DNA of 27,439 nucleotides from a virus. The position numbers and the translations under genes are program-made. Positions 1-7,672 of this stretch are shown piece after piece (within the stretch, counting starts at the first letter, position 1; every line of letters begins with the position of its first letter). Location of the stretch: positions 1 through 27,439 of IMG/VR virus record IMGVR_UViG_3300025138_000269; one strand, written 5' to 3'. Below the pieces are notes generated by a model that saw only the letters and a list, made by a program, of their open reading frames with translations, was not told the DNA's origin and did not search any database.

Positions 1-27
1 GATAATTCCCCCACCACTTTAGATTTA

Positions 28-981
28 TTATGAAGTAGTTAAATCTGTGATTAAACCACTTGCTTTTTCATTTCTTGACTCAAGAGTGTACTCAGCAACC
101 ATAAATCTCTGATCTGCGTCTGCAGTTTGAGCTGGGTTTTGCAGAGAGAAATCTCTTAAGAAAGAAACTGCCCAGTATTCCATATCAAGAATGTGAGCAT
201 CTTGTCCGATTTTAGCAGCAGTACCATTAGCACCTCTGATAAATCTGTTTGGAGATACTTGCATAGTTCCAAAGTCTGATTCGTATACATCAATAGAAGT
301 AATTAATCTTCTATCTTCTGCAGCATCAAATCTAGTAGAACCACCAGTAAAGCCAGATAGTTTCTGTTTATTAAAAGCATTCACCATAATCATGTTAGGG
401 TTTCCGCCTTGATTATAACATTTAACTAAGATGCCTTTTAACTGATCTTCAGTAAATGCTCTTTGTGCATCACCATCAGTTCTTATAGCACCATTACCAG
501 CACCAGAACCATTAGTACCTGCATCAACATTAGTTTCGTACCAAGTTGGTACTCCACCAAGTTTTCTTGCAGTTGTTGCATTACCAGCAGCTTTTGCGAC
601 ATTAGATAAAAGAGCTGTTTCCATATCTCTTTTTAATTCTTTTGCAGCTTTAGCTACTTGATAAGCCATCTCATTATTTCTTCCAGCAGAAGTTACAGCA
701 TCGTTAGTTGCAGTAACTTGAATTCCTTTAGTAGAAATTTGAGTGTGGTTATTTTCCAATGTAGTAGGTGTCATAGTTCCATAAGAAATATCAGCACCTT
801 CAACTGCAGCATTTGCAGCAACATCAGCTAATGCATCTGTTTGCCATTGGTGTAGTGTGTTTGTTGCTTTTGTTTTTGCAACTCCAGACATAAAAGGTGT
901 TTCTGTTGGACTAATTGAATAAATTATGTCCGCTAGATCTTCTCTTATACCTTTAGCTGTATATGTTGTATATTTAGCCAT
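28..981 (-). CDS. Major capsid protein, SU10/HK97-fold family
   Basis: A 317-residue protein that matches my recollection of the SU10-type major head proteins. It starts MAKYTTYTAKGIREDLADII, continues with an N-arm motif ISPTETPFMSG at about residues 23-33, has a long central domain with NPNMIMVNAFNKQKLSGF at about 194-211, and ends with a conserved region around MEYWAVSFLRDF. Family proteins form the icosahedral shell with an HK97-like fold. A good Shine-Dalgarno (GGAG, 7 nt before the ATG) supports the start. It lies directly after the scaffold gene and the portal/terminase block, the canonical head-gene order. There is no N-terminal propeptide cleavage signal that I can see. The next gene in transcription order lies outside the window. 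Confidence 0.9.
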   Translation of the reverse strand: MAKYTTYTAKGIREDLADIIYSISPTETPFMSGVAKTKATNTLHQWQTDALADVAANAAVEGADISYGTMTPTTLENNHTQISTKGIQVTATNDAVTSAGRNNEMAYQVAKAAKELKRDMETALLSNVAKAAGNATTARKLGGVPTWYETNVDAGTNGSGAGNGAIRTDGDAQRAFTEDQLKGILVKCYNQGGNPNMIMVNAFNKQKLSGFTGGSTRFDAAEDRRLITSIDVYESDFGTMQVSPNRFIRGANGTAAKIGQDAHILDMEYWAVSFLRDFSLQNPAQTADADQRFMVAEYTLESRNEKASGLITDLTTS

Positions 982-1005
982 TTGTTTTCTCCGTTAGGTT
1001 ATTGT

Positions 1006-1998
1006 TTATAGATAACGCATCAGTAAATCAGTAGCATCTTTTGCACTACCGCTTTTCTTCAACGCATTAATCTTCTTCAACCTAGACTGACTATTTAAAT
1101 CTTCCTTAGTAGTTTTAACACCAGATTTTACAACTGTAGTTGGTTTAACTTTTTTACTTACTAAATTGGGTTTAGTCGCATTAGCTTTCATACCATCCAT
1201 AATCACATCAAAATATCTTGAATCATAAATTCTTGAAACATCATCACTTGAGAAGCCTTTAGAATTTAAGTAACCCATGATATTATTTTTAACTGTAGCA
1301 CCCTTAATAGGATCAGCAATCTCAGGATGTTTTAAATGAAGTTTTTTTTGTTCATTTCTAAGTATATCCTGAAACTGAGTTTCTTGATGTTGTCTCAGTT
1401 TTTGCTGTGCTTGTTGAATTGATTGTTTTCGTTTATTAATTTTACGATCAACTCTAGCAGCTTCAGTCGGATCTTCATCCCAAAGAGCATCAAGCTCCTT
1501 AGAATTCATATCGTTGTTAATCTCAGCATTTAAAGTAACTACTAATGAATTTAAATCATCCATCTTAGTTGAATACTGATTTTTAAGACGATCTTCTTCA
1601 GATTTTAGCTCTCTTTTTTCAATTGCTATCTCCTCAGTTTTTCGTCTGTAGTCAGCATCTTTTTGATAACCTGCTTTTAATTCTTCAAGGTCAACATCAA
1701 TCTTTTCACCATTAACAATTACTTGGTGTAGATCGGTTGTTTGTTCTTCAATTGCATTTTCATCTTGTGATGCTTGTTCTTCATCTGCAACTTCTAAAGT
1801 TTCCTCTAGTTGAGTTTCAGGTTGTTGTTGTTCTTCTGTTTCAGTTTCTACTTTCGCTTCAACTTCTTCTTTTGGTTCAACTGGTGCTGCTTCTTCTTGA
1901 GGTTTTTTGATAACACCTTTAGTGTCCATTAAACCTTCAATAGATTTTGCTGCACCTTGTACTGAAGCATTGTTCAGTAAAGGGTTTTCGTTAGACAT
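1006..1998 (-). CDS. Capsid scaffold protein
   Basis: A 330-residue, highly charged protein. Residues of about 35-90 are very rich in Glu and Gln, followed by a long predicted coiled coil (about 105-215, many KREL/EEDRLK/QQAQQKLRQ-type heptads) and a basic Lys/Thr-rich C-terminus. This architecture, the size and the position between portal and capsid genes are those of phage scaffold (capsid assembly) proteins, which interact with the capsid through a basic C-terminal tail. An earlier ATG four codons upstream overlaps the GGAGG ribosome site, so the ATG that follows GGAGG by 5 nt (protein start MSNENPLLNN) is the better start. Sequence similarity to a named family was not recognised; the call rests on composition and location. 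Confidence 0.75.
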   Translation of the reverse strand: MSNENPLLNNASVQGAAKSIEGLMDTKGVIKKPQEEAAPVEPKEEVEAKVETETEEQQQPETQLEETLEVADEEQASQDENAIEEQTTDLHQVIVNGEKIDVDLEELKAGYQKDADYRRKTEEIAIEKRELKSEEDRLKNQYSTKMDDLNSLVVTLNAEINNDMNSKELDALWDEDPTEAARVDRKINKRKQSIQQAQQKLRQHQETQFQDILRNEQKKLHLKHPEIADPIKGATVKNNIMGYLNSKGFSSDDVSRIYDSRYFDVIMDGMKANATKPNLVSKKVKPTTVVKSGVKTTKEDLNSQSRLKKINALKKSGSAKDATDLLMRYL

Positions 1999-2036
1999 TA
2001 AGTCCTCCATTGTTAAGCTGTCTTTCGACTTGGCTT

Positions 2037-2059
2037 ATTTTAACCTTTATGGTTAAAAT
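2037..2059. terminator. 9-bp perfect hairpin between the portal block and the scaffold gene
   Basis: ATTTTAACC, a 5-nt loop, then GGTTAAAAT. It covers the stop codon of the 98-residue gene and lies about 40 nt before the scaffold start. No clear U-run follows the stem on the minus strand, so it may be a weak terminator, an RNA-processing or stabilising hairpin that raises scaffold and capsid mRNA over terminase and portal mRNA, or none of these. Confidence 0.4.
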
Positions 2060-2349
2060 TTTGTATTATTCTGTTGTTTTCTAAAATCTTCCAACTGTTT
2101 AGCTGCAAGTTTTCCTGTTTCGATAACAGTTTGTAGATGTTGCTCTACTTTTCCAACAACATTGTAAGCAATCCAAAGTTTTTCTCTGGTATCACTCTCT
2201 TTAGCACCTGTTTTTTCTAAAAGTGCCTCAGAATAAATTTTTTTAAGAGTTTCTATACTCTCTTGAAAAAGTTTACTCTCTAATATCTGCTTGGCTTCGT
2301 TGGATCGGTTGATCTCCACCGACCTGTCCGCCTGGTCTTTCGCTTCCAT
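2053..2349 (-). CDS. Small helical protein between portal and scaffold
   Basis: 98 residues, charged and mostly helical (heptad-like stretches at about 20-45 and 65-93), no cysteines and no membrane segment. The start has a good ribosome site (AAGGA, 4 nt before ATG) and lies 77 nt inside the end of the portal gene in another reading frame, so the two genes share DNA. Small helical proteins at this place in podovirus-like genomes are often annotated as head-assembly or structural accessories, but I do not recognise the family. Role in head assembly is inferred from its neighbours only. Confidence 0.7.
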   Translation of the reverse strand: MEAKDQADRSVEINRSNEAKQILESKLFQESIETLKKIYSEALLEKTGAKESDTREKLWIAYNVVGKVEQHLQTVIETGKLAAKQLEDFRKQQNNTKF

Positions 2350-4504
2350 TTATTCCTTGTAGTTGTTTGCCAAACATATTAGTAGATTTTGCCGCTTCTT
2401 CAAGTATTTTGTTATCTCCAGCGACCATCATCTTATCTAAGTCTGCATCTGCTTTAATTTTTGCAGTATCAAGTTGTGTATTATATTTCAAAGCCATTTC
2501 TTTTATCTTAGCTTCAAAGTCTAATTGCATTTCTTGAGTTTTTTGTTGTAATTCTTGAGCTTGTAATTCTAGGTCTGCAAGTTTTCGCTTATTCTCAGCA
2601 TCTATTCTAGTAAATTCTATCTTCTCAATAGGAGTTAGTGGTGGTGGTTGAGGTGGTGGCATCATTTGTTTACCAACATCAGGATCTACAAAGTAAGTTT
2701 CTACATTTTTTAGACCTGCATTCTCTACCATCTTAGTCAAAGTGTTATACATATTTTTAAGATTAACCATTGGCATCTCTTTTCCACCCTGTAATTGGAA
2801 TGCTTGTAGTTGTCTTTCTAAAATACTATTTAGCATAATTGTTTGTTGTTCTTTAGAACCAGTTCCAAGACCAACAACTATTGAAATATTAAATCTATCT
2901 TTCCATTCAGTAGGTCTTACAGGAACATACTGATTACTCATCATAATAATTTTTTCTTTGTCTTGGTATTTAACCATTAGTTCAAATATTTTTTTAAATA
3001 AATCTTTAACTCCAGTTTCTGCAAAGACTCTAGCAATCAATTCTGATCTCATTTGAGTTTGTTGCATCAAAGCATTTACACCAGTTGCTGTTTTAGCATT
3101 TAATGTATCAGGACTTAAACCTTGAGCTTCTTTTGAAACACCAGTTCTACCTTCTCTAACTGAATCTAAATAAGATAATAATGGAAAGGCTTGTTGTGAA
3201 ATTGGTTGAGCTTGTAATGGTTGCATCACTTGGTTCGGTGGTTGTTTAGTTCTTACAATTCCACCAGGTCTAGTCGTCAGTAAATCATCCATATTTACCA
3301 TACCATCCATTACTGCAACTCTATTATTATTTGTTAAATACATATTATCTAATAGCTGTCGCATAACAGTAGATTTCATTAACTGAACATCTTCTACTAA
3401 TTCTGCAATTGATCTTCCATAAAATCTATGAGGCATTGGAATAGGAGTGATCGTTACGAAGGGTACACTATCGCAAGGCATATTTGATAATATGTGATTA
3501 CCATCTGAACCAGCTGAAACTATTTTTCTAAGTTCTGCAATACCATCTTCATCGTAATCGTATTTTACATAAGACTCATAAACTAAAACTTTTTCTGTTG
3601 AGGTATCTGTTGCAGATGAAATATTATAATCATCCACATCGGTTAATCTTACATTCTGCTCATCGTTATAAATATCTAAATCTGATTTTGGTAGTTCGTC
3701 AATCTCATCTTGAGGATAACCCATTGCAACTAAATCTGATCTTGTCATTAAAACTTTATGAGAAACAAAATCTGCATCCTCAATTGTTTTAGCACTTCTA
3801 TCAATTAAAAATTCTTCTGGTGGAATACTTTCTATTTTAACTCTACCTGTTTTTTTAATTCTTTTAATTTTGCAATTATATAAATTAAAATCAGGAACTT
3901 GAACTTGGGATATATCCACCCCTTGCATTTCGTATTGTTTTAAAACTTCTTCAAACTTTTCTTTGGCAGACTCATCTTCAAATACTTCTTCTTCAACAGT
4001 TTCTATTTCATCCTTAGTATCTTGCAAAGCCTCTTTCTCAACTATGGATAAATTTTCATAAGTTTCGTAATCTACTTTTTCAGAGTCATCCCAATAAATT
4101 TTTAAGAAACCATTTTTCTCAATCAAAGCATCTTTGAAAAAATTATATAATAATTGAAAGCCATCATTCTCTTTATAAAAAACATGATTTAAATAAGCTG
4201 TCGCTTGTGCTGCCATTGGAACATCTTCTGCTGTCATTGGTTCGCAATGAACAACTTTATCTGATGCTGTAAAAACTCTTAATAAATTTGGTAACAAACT
4301 TTCAATCGTATCTGCAACATCGGTTGATACTACCTGACTACGACCATCTATTTCTGTTCCTAGTTTATCACCTAAATAATATTCTAACGATTTAGTTCTG
4401 GAGTCTGATAACTGACCACCTAGATAACCTAAAGCATTTTGTATTTGACCTGATAATAAACTTTGTAATTCTAAATTTGATATTTCTTTATTTTTTTTTG
4501 CCAT
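2273..4504 (-). CDS. Portal protein
   Basis: 743 residues, the size of podovirus (P22-like/p19-type) portals, which form the dodecameric DNA channel at one capsid vertex. Recognisable features are an N-terminal Asp/Glu-rich region with SLEYYLGDKLGTEIDGRSQVV, the TDVADTIESLLPNLL motif typical of portals of marine podoviruses (about residues 60-75), a long acidic insert at about 150-195, the VPFVTITPIPMPHRFYGRSI core (about 346-365), and a long C-terminal coiled coil with a proline stretch (PPPQPPPLTP, about 617-626) that would be the barrel or crown. It follows the terminase gene by one base with no ribosome site of its own, which suggests translational coupling. Its last 77 nt are shared with the next gene. 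Confidence 0.92.
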   Translation of the reverse strand: MAKKNKEISNLELQSLLSGQIQNALGYLGGQLSDSRTKSLEYYLGDKLGTEIDGRSQVVSTDVADTIESLLPNLLRVFTASDKVVHCEPMTAEDVPMAAQATAYLNHVFYKENDGFQLLYNFFKDALIEKNGFLKIYWDDSEKVDYETYENLSIVEKEALQDTKDEIETVEEEVFEDESAKEKFEEVLKQYEMQGVDISQVQVPDFNLYNCKIKRIKKTGRVKIESIPPEEFLIDRSAKTIEDADFVSHKVLMTRSDLVAMGYPQDEIDELPKSDLDIYNDEQNVRLTDVDDYNISSATDTSTEKVLVYESYVKYDYDEDGIAELRKIVSAGSDGNHILSNMPCDSVPFVTITPIPMPHRFYGRSIAELVEDVQLMKSTVMRQLLDNMYLTNNNRVAVMDGMVNMDDLLTTRPGGIVRTKQPPNQVMQPLQAQPISQQAFPLLSYLDSVREGRTGVSKEAQGLSPDTLNAKTATGVNALMQQTQMRSELIARVFAETGVKDLFKKIFELMVKYQDKEKIIMMSNQYVPVRPTEWKDRFNISIVVGLGTGSKEQQTIMLNSILERQLQAFQLQGGKEMPMVNLKNMYNTLTKMVENAGLKNVETYFVDPDVGKQMMPPPQPPPLTPIEKIEFTRIDAENKRKLADLELQAQELQQKTQEMQLDFEAKIKEMALKYNTQLDTAKIKADADLDKMMVAGDNKILEEAAKSTNMFGKQLQGINGSERPGGQVGGDQPIQRSQADIRE

Positions 4505-4505
4505 A

Positions 4506-5777
4506 TTAAACTATATAATTTGTATCTACTTCTATTGGCTTATCCCAATTCGATGTTTCAAGTGGTTCTGTAACAGCACCATACCTTACCGAATCGCAAA
4601 AGTGTGATGCCCAATTGTGTAGGGGTTTATTCCTAAAACAATTATTTTTTTCATCCCACCGCTTACAATATGATTTTAATGCTTCTACTAGCTTATTGCA
4701 ATTGTTTTTATGAAAAAAACACTTGGGTAACATTCGTCTTACTTGCTCAATACCATCTTCTACACTAAGTTTGGGTGCTATGTCAAATTCTAACCCTAGT
4801 TCTTTAGCGGTTTCCCATCTTGATTTATTTGTACCTATTTCTCTAACTCTAATATCATGCGGAGCTATGTGCTTTGAATAGTTGTAAGGTTTGCTATCTA
4901 TGACATTTATATAATGCTCTAATCCCTCACCTGAGTTTTCGTAGCAATCAATAATTCTAATTTCACCATTTATTCTTCGTTGAGCAAAGGTGATTACTGT
5001 ACTATCGTTCATTCCTAAATCCCACCAGGTTTCAACATCTAAACTTTCGTCTATATCAAAGTTCTTAACATTGCCAGACTTCTCTAACTCCTCAATTATA
5101 GATCCAAAGTAAGAACCACTTATTCCAGCTTGAAATGAGCATTCAAATTCTTGTTCGTAACTTTCAGGCGACATTGTTTGTTTAGCAGCATCTAATTCGT
5201 CTTGAGCTATGATCTTTGTTTCACTAGCTTTAAATACTTTAGTAAACCAATCTTTATTATTTTTAGCTTTCTCATGTAAATCGTAGAACCAGTTTCTTCC
5301 CATCGGAGTTCCGATAAAAATAGCGAAGCCTTTTCTGTCCGATAAACATGGTCTTAAAATGGTATCAAAAAGGTCTGGCGAAAGGTTCTGTGTTTCGTCA
5401 CAAACTATACCATCAAAATACTGACCTCTGATAGCAGCACTATTCTCACCACCTAATATTTGTATTCTTGAATTGTTTATAGAAAAGTCCACCCTTAGTT
5501 CTGACTCATTAAACTTAACTCCTGGAATTGTGGCAGAAAATTGTTTCATATAATCCCAAGCGGTGCTTTTACCTTGCAACCTGTAAGGCGAAATAAAGGC
5601 ATATCTTGGATAAGGTTTATTAGATGTCAGAGCTGCTTTAATAAGGTGGTTTATAGCAAAGACTGTTTTGCCTCCTCTCCTGTGAACGATGACTACATTA
5701 AATCGGTTCTTATCGCATTTTTTATGCAAAAAATTTTGGATTTCTCTTGGTGCGTAAGGAATAACAATTTGTTTCAT
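4506..5777 (-). CDS. terL: Terminase large subunit (packaging ATPase and nuclease)
   Basis: 423 residues with both enzyme domains. The ATPase has a Walker A-type HRRGGKT at about residues 32-38, a Walker B IVCDE at 124-128 followed by TQ, and a coupling motif FIGTPMG at about 154-160. The RNase H-like nuclease has Asp253 in WWDLGMND, Asp277 in RIIDCYE and Asp395 in HFCDSVRYG, matching the three acidic metal ligands of the family. The protein pumps DNA through the portal and cuts it. The G-run (GGGGGG) 12 nt upstream may serve as ribosome site. It is unusual that the small subunit is not directly upstream: a 61-residue gene and a terminator-like non-coding gap separate them. Confidence 0.95.
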   Translation of the reverse strand: MKQIVIPYAPREIQNFLHKKCDKNRFNVVIVHRRGGKTVFAINHLIKAALTSNKPYPRYAFISPYRLQGKSTAWDYMKQFSATIPGVKFNESELRVDFSINNSRIQILGGENSAAIRGQYFDGIVCDETQNLSPDLFDTILRPCLSDRKGFAIFIGTPMGRNWFYDLHEKAKNNKDWFTKVFKASETKIIAQDELDAAKQTMSPESYEQEFECSFQAGISGSYFGSIIEELEKSGNVKNFDIDESLDVETWWDLGMNDSTVITFAQRRINGEIRIIDCYENSGEGLEHYINVIDSKPYNYSKHIAPHDIRVREIGTNKSRWETAKELGLEFDIAPKLSVEDGIEQVRRMLPKCFFHKNNCNKLVEALKSYCKRWDEKNNCFRNKPLHNWASHFCDSVRYGAVTEPLETSNWDKPIEVDTNYIV

Positions 5778-5795
5778 TTTAAAACAAAACCCCCC

Positions 5796-5981
5796 TTAAT
5801 GAATTGTTTGATTTGAATCTGGATAATCGCTAGGCAAAATGAATTGTGTTCTAAGGAACTCTGAGAAGTCGTTAGCTTCAGCCTCATCTTCAAAACCTTG
5901 AAAGTGTGTAATCACAATTGGTTTTTTTGTTTTCTTATCTTTCATAATGAAGATTATTGTTTTTAGAAAAGTATCATCCAT
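5796..5981 (-). CDS. Small hypothetical protein upstream of terL
   Basis: 61 residues, acidic C-terminal half (FEDEAEANDFSEFLRTQF), a beta-rich start and no metal site or membrane segment. AAGG about 10 nt before the first ATG is a weak ribosome site; an internal Met at residue 13 is the alternative start. Its stop codon lies just ahead of terL's G-rich ribosome site, so the two are probably co-transcribed. I do not recognise the family. Confidence 0.55.
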   Translation of the reverse strand: MDDTFLKTIIFIMKDKKTKKPIVITHFQGFEDEAEANDFSEFLRTQFILPSDYPDSNQTIH

Positions 5982-6022
5982 TTGTTTATGCCTTGTATCA
6001 ATATTATTTTAACAGGTAACCT

Positions 6023-6052
6023 AAAAAATGGGTATAGCCAATTTAGATACCC
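6023..6052 (-). terminator. Rho-independent-type terminator between terS and terL
   Basis: On the minus strand GGGTAT, an 11-nt loop and ATACCC form a 6-bp stem followed by ATTTTTT (the run of A at 6023-6028 read in complement). Stem plus U-run is the standard intrinsic terminator pattern, although the stem is short. If active it would end the transcript carrying the winged-helix, small and terS genes before terL. Confidence 0.5.
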
Positions 6053-6105
6053 CCATGTTCGCTATTTGTTCTTCATAATTCAGTTATTACAACCACAACA
6101 TTTAA

Positions 6106-6122
6106 AACGATAATTTATCGTT
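6106..6122. repeat. Perfect 17-bp palindrome AACGATAA-T-TTATCGTT
   Basis: Two 8-bp arms around a single T, inside the terS-terL gap. Perfect symmetry with a one-base centre suits binding of a dimeric protein better than an RNA hairpin, as a one-base loop cannot close without opening pairs. It could be an operator or a terminase recognition site; a chance occurrence in AT-rich DNA cannot be excluded. Confidence 0.45.
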
Positions 6123-6303
6123 ACTGATATAAAACTTCCGATAATACTGCGTTATCACCAGTTTAGAACCTTTCTAAGTAATTGTGTGATATTTTTGCAA
6201 CACTCATGTATAATATATAGATTTTATGTGTGTAGTTTTTACCACACTATCAATTAAATCAATACTTCTAGAAGGTTTAGCAAAAGAAATAATCATAATA
6301 AAT

Positions 6304-6732
6304 CTAAGGTTTAGTCCAAGATATTGACAATGGTTGGTTGTTATCACCTTTTATCTGCAATGTTTCAGCTGCTTTGCCATAAGTTTTAGACGATAATTTA
6401 CTTGCACTCCATTGATTATGTGCAGTAATAATTTTATAAAGGTTCACCATAGATTGAGCTGCTTTGGGATCTAAATCACCAGACTCAATCTTTAATTCTA
6501 ATTCTTTCCTTTTATCCTCTAAATCGCTAAGTTTTAAATCAATTGCCAATTCTTTTGAACGAACATAATTAGACATTAATTCATTATCTTTTATTAAATA
6601 AGCTCTGAATGATTGCCAAGTAATAGGAACATCATCTCTAGAGAATAATTCTCTAATTGTTAAGCCATCTGCAATTAAAGATAATATATGTGCTTTTAAT
6701 TTATCAGTAAGTTTTCTGGGTCGACCTGCCAT
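6304..6732 (-). CDS. terS: Terminase small subunit
   Basis: 142 residues. The N-terminus (MAGRPRKLTDKLKAHILSLI) and following DGLTIRELFSRDDVPITWQS form a helix-turn-helix of the terminase small-subunit type (about residues 8-48), followed by a charged coiled coil (about 60-110) that would drive ring formation, and a short C-terminal tail. TerS rings recognise the packaging site and hand DNA to TerL. It has no clear Shine-Dalgarno. It is separated from terL by a 322-bp non-coding gap and a 61-residue gene, and flanked upstream by two inverted repeats that could be its binding site. Confidence 0.82.
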   Translation of the reverse strand: MAGRPRKLTDKLKAHILSLIADGLTIRELFSRDDVPITWQSFRAYLIKDNELMSNYVRSKELAIDLKLSDLEDKRKELELKIESGDLDPKAAQSMVNLYKIITAHNQWSASKLSSKTYGKAAETLQIKGDNNQPLSISWTKP

Positions 6733-6750
6733 AATTTTTATTTATTAAGC

Positions 6751-6797
6751 GACCTGGCAAGGCAAGAAAGAAAGGAATAGAAAGCACTTACCAGGTC
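6751..6797. repeat. Inverted repeat GACCTGG ... CCAGGTC upstream of terS
   Basis: Two 7-bp arms, 33 nt apart, in the 139-bp gap between the 95-residue gene and terS. The arms are GC-rich in an AT-rich genome, which makes chance less likely. The same GACCTG word recurs (in the same orientation) at 6723-6728, inside the terS start. Candidate terminase recognition site or leader hairpin. Confidence 0.45.
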
Positions 6798-6814
6798 TAG
6801 TTAATTAACTTATT

Positions 6815-6843
6815 TAGACTAACGCAAGGGAGCTAGTAGTCTA
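6815..6843. repeat. Inverted repeat TAGACTA ... TAGTCTA upstream of terS
   Basis: Two 7-bp arms around a 15-nt loop that contains a GC-richer ACGCAAGGGAGC. As minus-strand RNA it would be the first hairpin after the end of the 95-residue gene. No U-run follows, so it is not a standard terminator. Confidence 0.4.
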
Positions 6844-6871
6844 TAATTTCTTTAACACAATATATAGTATA

Positions 6872-7159
6872 TTACAAATCAAATGGTGTAGGTTTCTTTT
6901 TAAATGTTCTATTATCAAGGGTAATAGGATTAATTTTAATCTTATTATTAAACATCATTTTATCTATAATATTTTGGACAGTCCAAGCTCCAAACTTAAG
7001 ATTGTTTACTATCCAACGCATCTGATTAGCAGAGAGCATTCCACTCTTGAAATCGTTCTCAATCTGTAAAACTATTTCAATTTTCTGATCGGCGGTGTAG
7101 GTGTTTCTATAGCTTAATTGTAAAGGTTCACCATTATAGTGATATTCTTCTTCACTCAT
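6872..7159 (-). CDS. Small hypothetical protein downstream of the winged-helix gene
   Basis: 95 residues, no cysteines, no membrane segment, mixed charge; the middle (about residues 24-70) looks helical and the Lys-rich C-terminus ends in PTPFDL. The start overlaps the upstream stop by 4 nt (ATGA), so translation is coupled to the winged-helix protein and the pair probably works together, possibly in replication or packaging. Family not recognised. Confidence 0.6.
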   Translation of the reverse strand: MSEEEYHYNGEPLQLSYRNTYTADQKIEIVLQIENDFKSGMLSANQMRWIVNNLKFGAWTVQNIIDKMMFNNKIKINPITLDNRTFKKKPTPFDL

Positions 7160-7542
7160 TTCTTAAAACCCTTAAACCCTTTCTTCTGAAGTATAGTGTT
7201 ATGAGATATATTATTGTTCTTCTTAATATTAAGTGTTTGGTACTTACCCATATAAGTATTAGATACTCTATCAGGTACTTGTTTAACAGGTAGTCTTAAC
7301 TCATATTTATTGGCTGAGGTTTTTCTGTGGATAACTAAATATCCATCTTTTATAAGCTCATTTTTAGCCTTTTGAAGTGTGGATAAGCACATATCCAATT
7401 TTTTCAATAATGTGGCATTTCTTAATATTCTAAAACTTGGCGATAAATACCTTAAATAGATAAATAATGCTTTTGCTTCCTTGCTAAGACCCTCATCAAT
7501 AATCAATTGATTTGGGATCATTGTAAACCCTTTTTTACTCAT
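7156..7542 (-). CDS. Winged-helix DNA-binding protein, replication-initiator-like
   Basis: 128 residues. The start GFTMIPNQLIIDEGLSKEAK followed by ALFIYLRYLSP is the beginning of the helix-turn-helix_36/RepA-N-like winged-helix domains found in phage and plasmid replication proteins; LDMCLSTLQKAKNEL (about residues 69-83) would be the recognition helix region and DGYLVIHRK the wing. The C-terminus is Lys/Asn-rich. GGAAGG stands 8 nt before the start codon. It is the first gene of the minus-strand block, divergent from the early genes. It could be a replication initiator or a regulator of late transcription; no polymerase or helicase gene is seen in the window, so a host-replisome recruiter is conceivable. 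Confidence 0.6.
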   Translation of the reverse strand: MSKKGFTMIPNQLIIDEGLSKEAKALFIYLRYLSPSFRILRNATLLKKLDMCLSTLQKAKNELIKDGYLVIHRKTSANKYELRLPVKQVPDRVSNTYMGKYQTLNIKKNNNISHNTILQKKGFKGFKK

Positions 7543-7644
7543 ATTATACCTTCCTTTCAGGGTGTTGTTTAATACTTAATCATTTTATAATCAATAAGAA
7601 CATTTAGCGAACATAAATATTTATACAATCTTAGCTTATATAGT

Positions 7645-7672
7645 TTGACATATTATACAAAAGTTGTATAAG
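7645..7672 (+). promoter_or_regulatory. Strong sigma70-type early promoter
   Basis: TTGACA (perfect -35, 7645-7650), a 16-bp spacer and TATAAG (7667-7672, five of six consensus bases). It stands 38 nt before the first early gene, which has its own ribosome site. The arrangement indicates transcription by the host RNA polymerase soon after entry. Confidence 0.75.
7653..7671. promoter_or_regulatory. Operator-like inverted repeat inside the early promoter
   Basis: TTATACAA-AAG-TTGTATAA, two perfect 8-bp arms, lies exactly between the -35 and -10 boxes and overlaps the -10. A repressor dimer bound here would block the promoter. The same half-site occurs at 7621-7628 and 11641-11648, and AAGTTGCATAAG at 14261-14272 differs by one base from AAGTTGTATAAG at 7661-7672. 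The XRE-type protein at 14315-14689 is the obvious candidate to bind it; that link is inference. Confidence 0.6.

Larger units (their letters stand above)
5982..6303. other. 322-bp non-coding gap between terS and terL with inverted repeats
   Basis: No convincing gene: only a 30-codon and a 14-codon frame without ribosome sites on the minus strand. It contains a terminator-like hairpin (6023-6052), a perfect 17-bp palindrome (6106-6122) and a weaker GTGTG/CACAC repeat pair (6228-6247). In a genome this compact, a gap of this size next to the terminase genes is a candidate for the packaging initiation site (cos or pac) or for a structured mRNA leader of terL. Confidence 0.5.

Noticed and set aside
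6195-6214. TTGCAA ... TATAAT on the plus strand as a promoter
   Set aside because: The spacing is only 8 bp and transcription would run antisense into terS with no gene to serve.
6207-6303. Short minus-strand frames (30 and 14 codons, joined by ATGA) in the terS-terL gap
   Set aside because: No ribosome site, and too short to judge; the pattern is within chance for AT-rich DNA.
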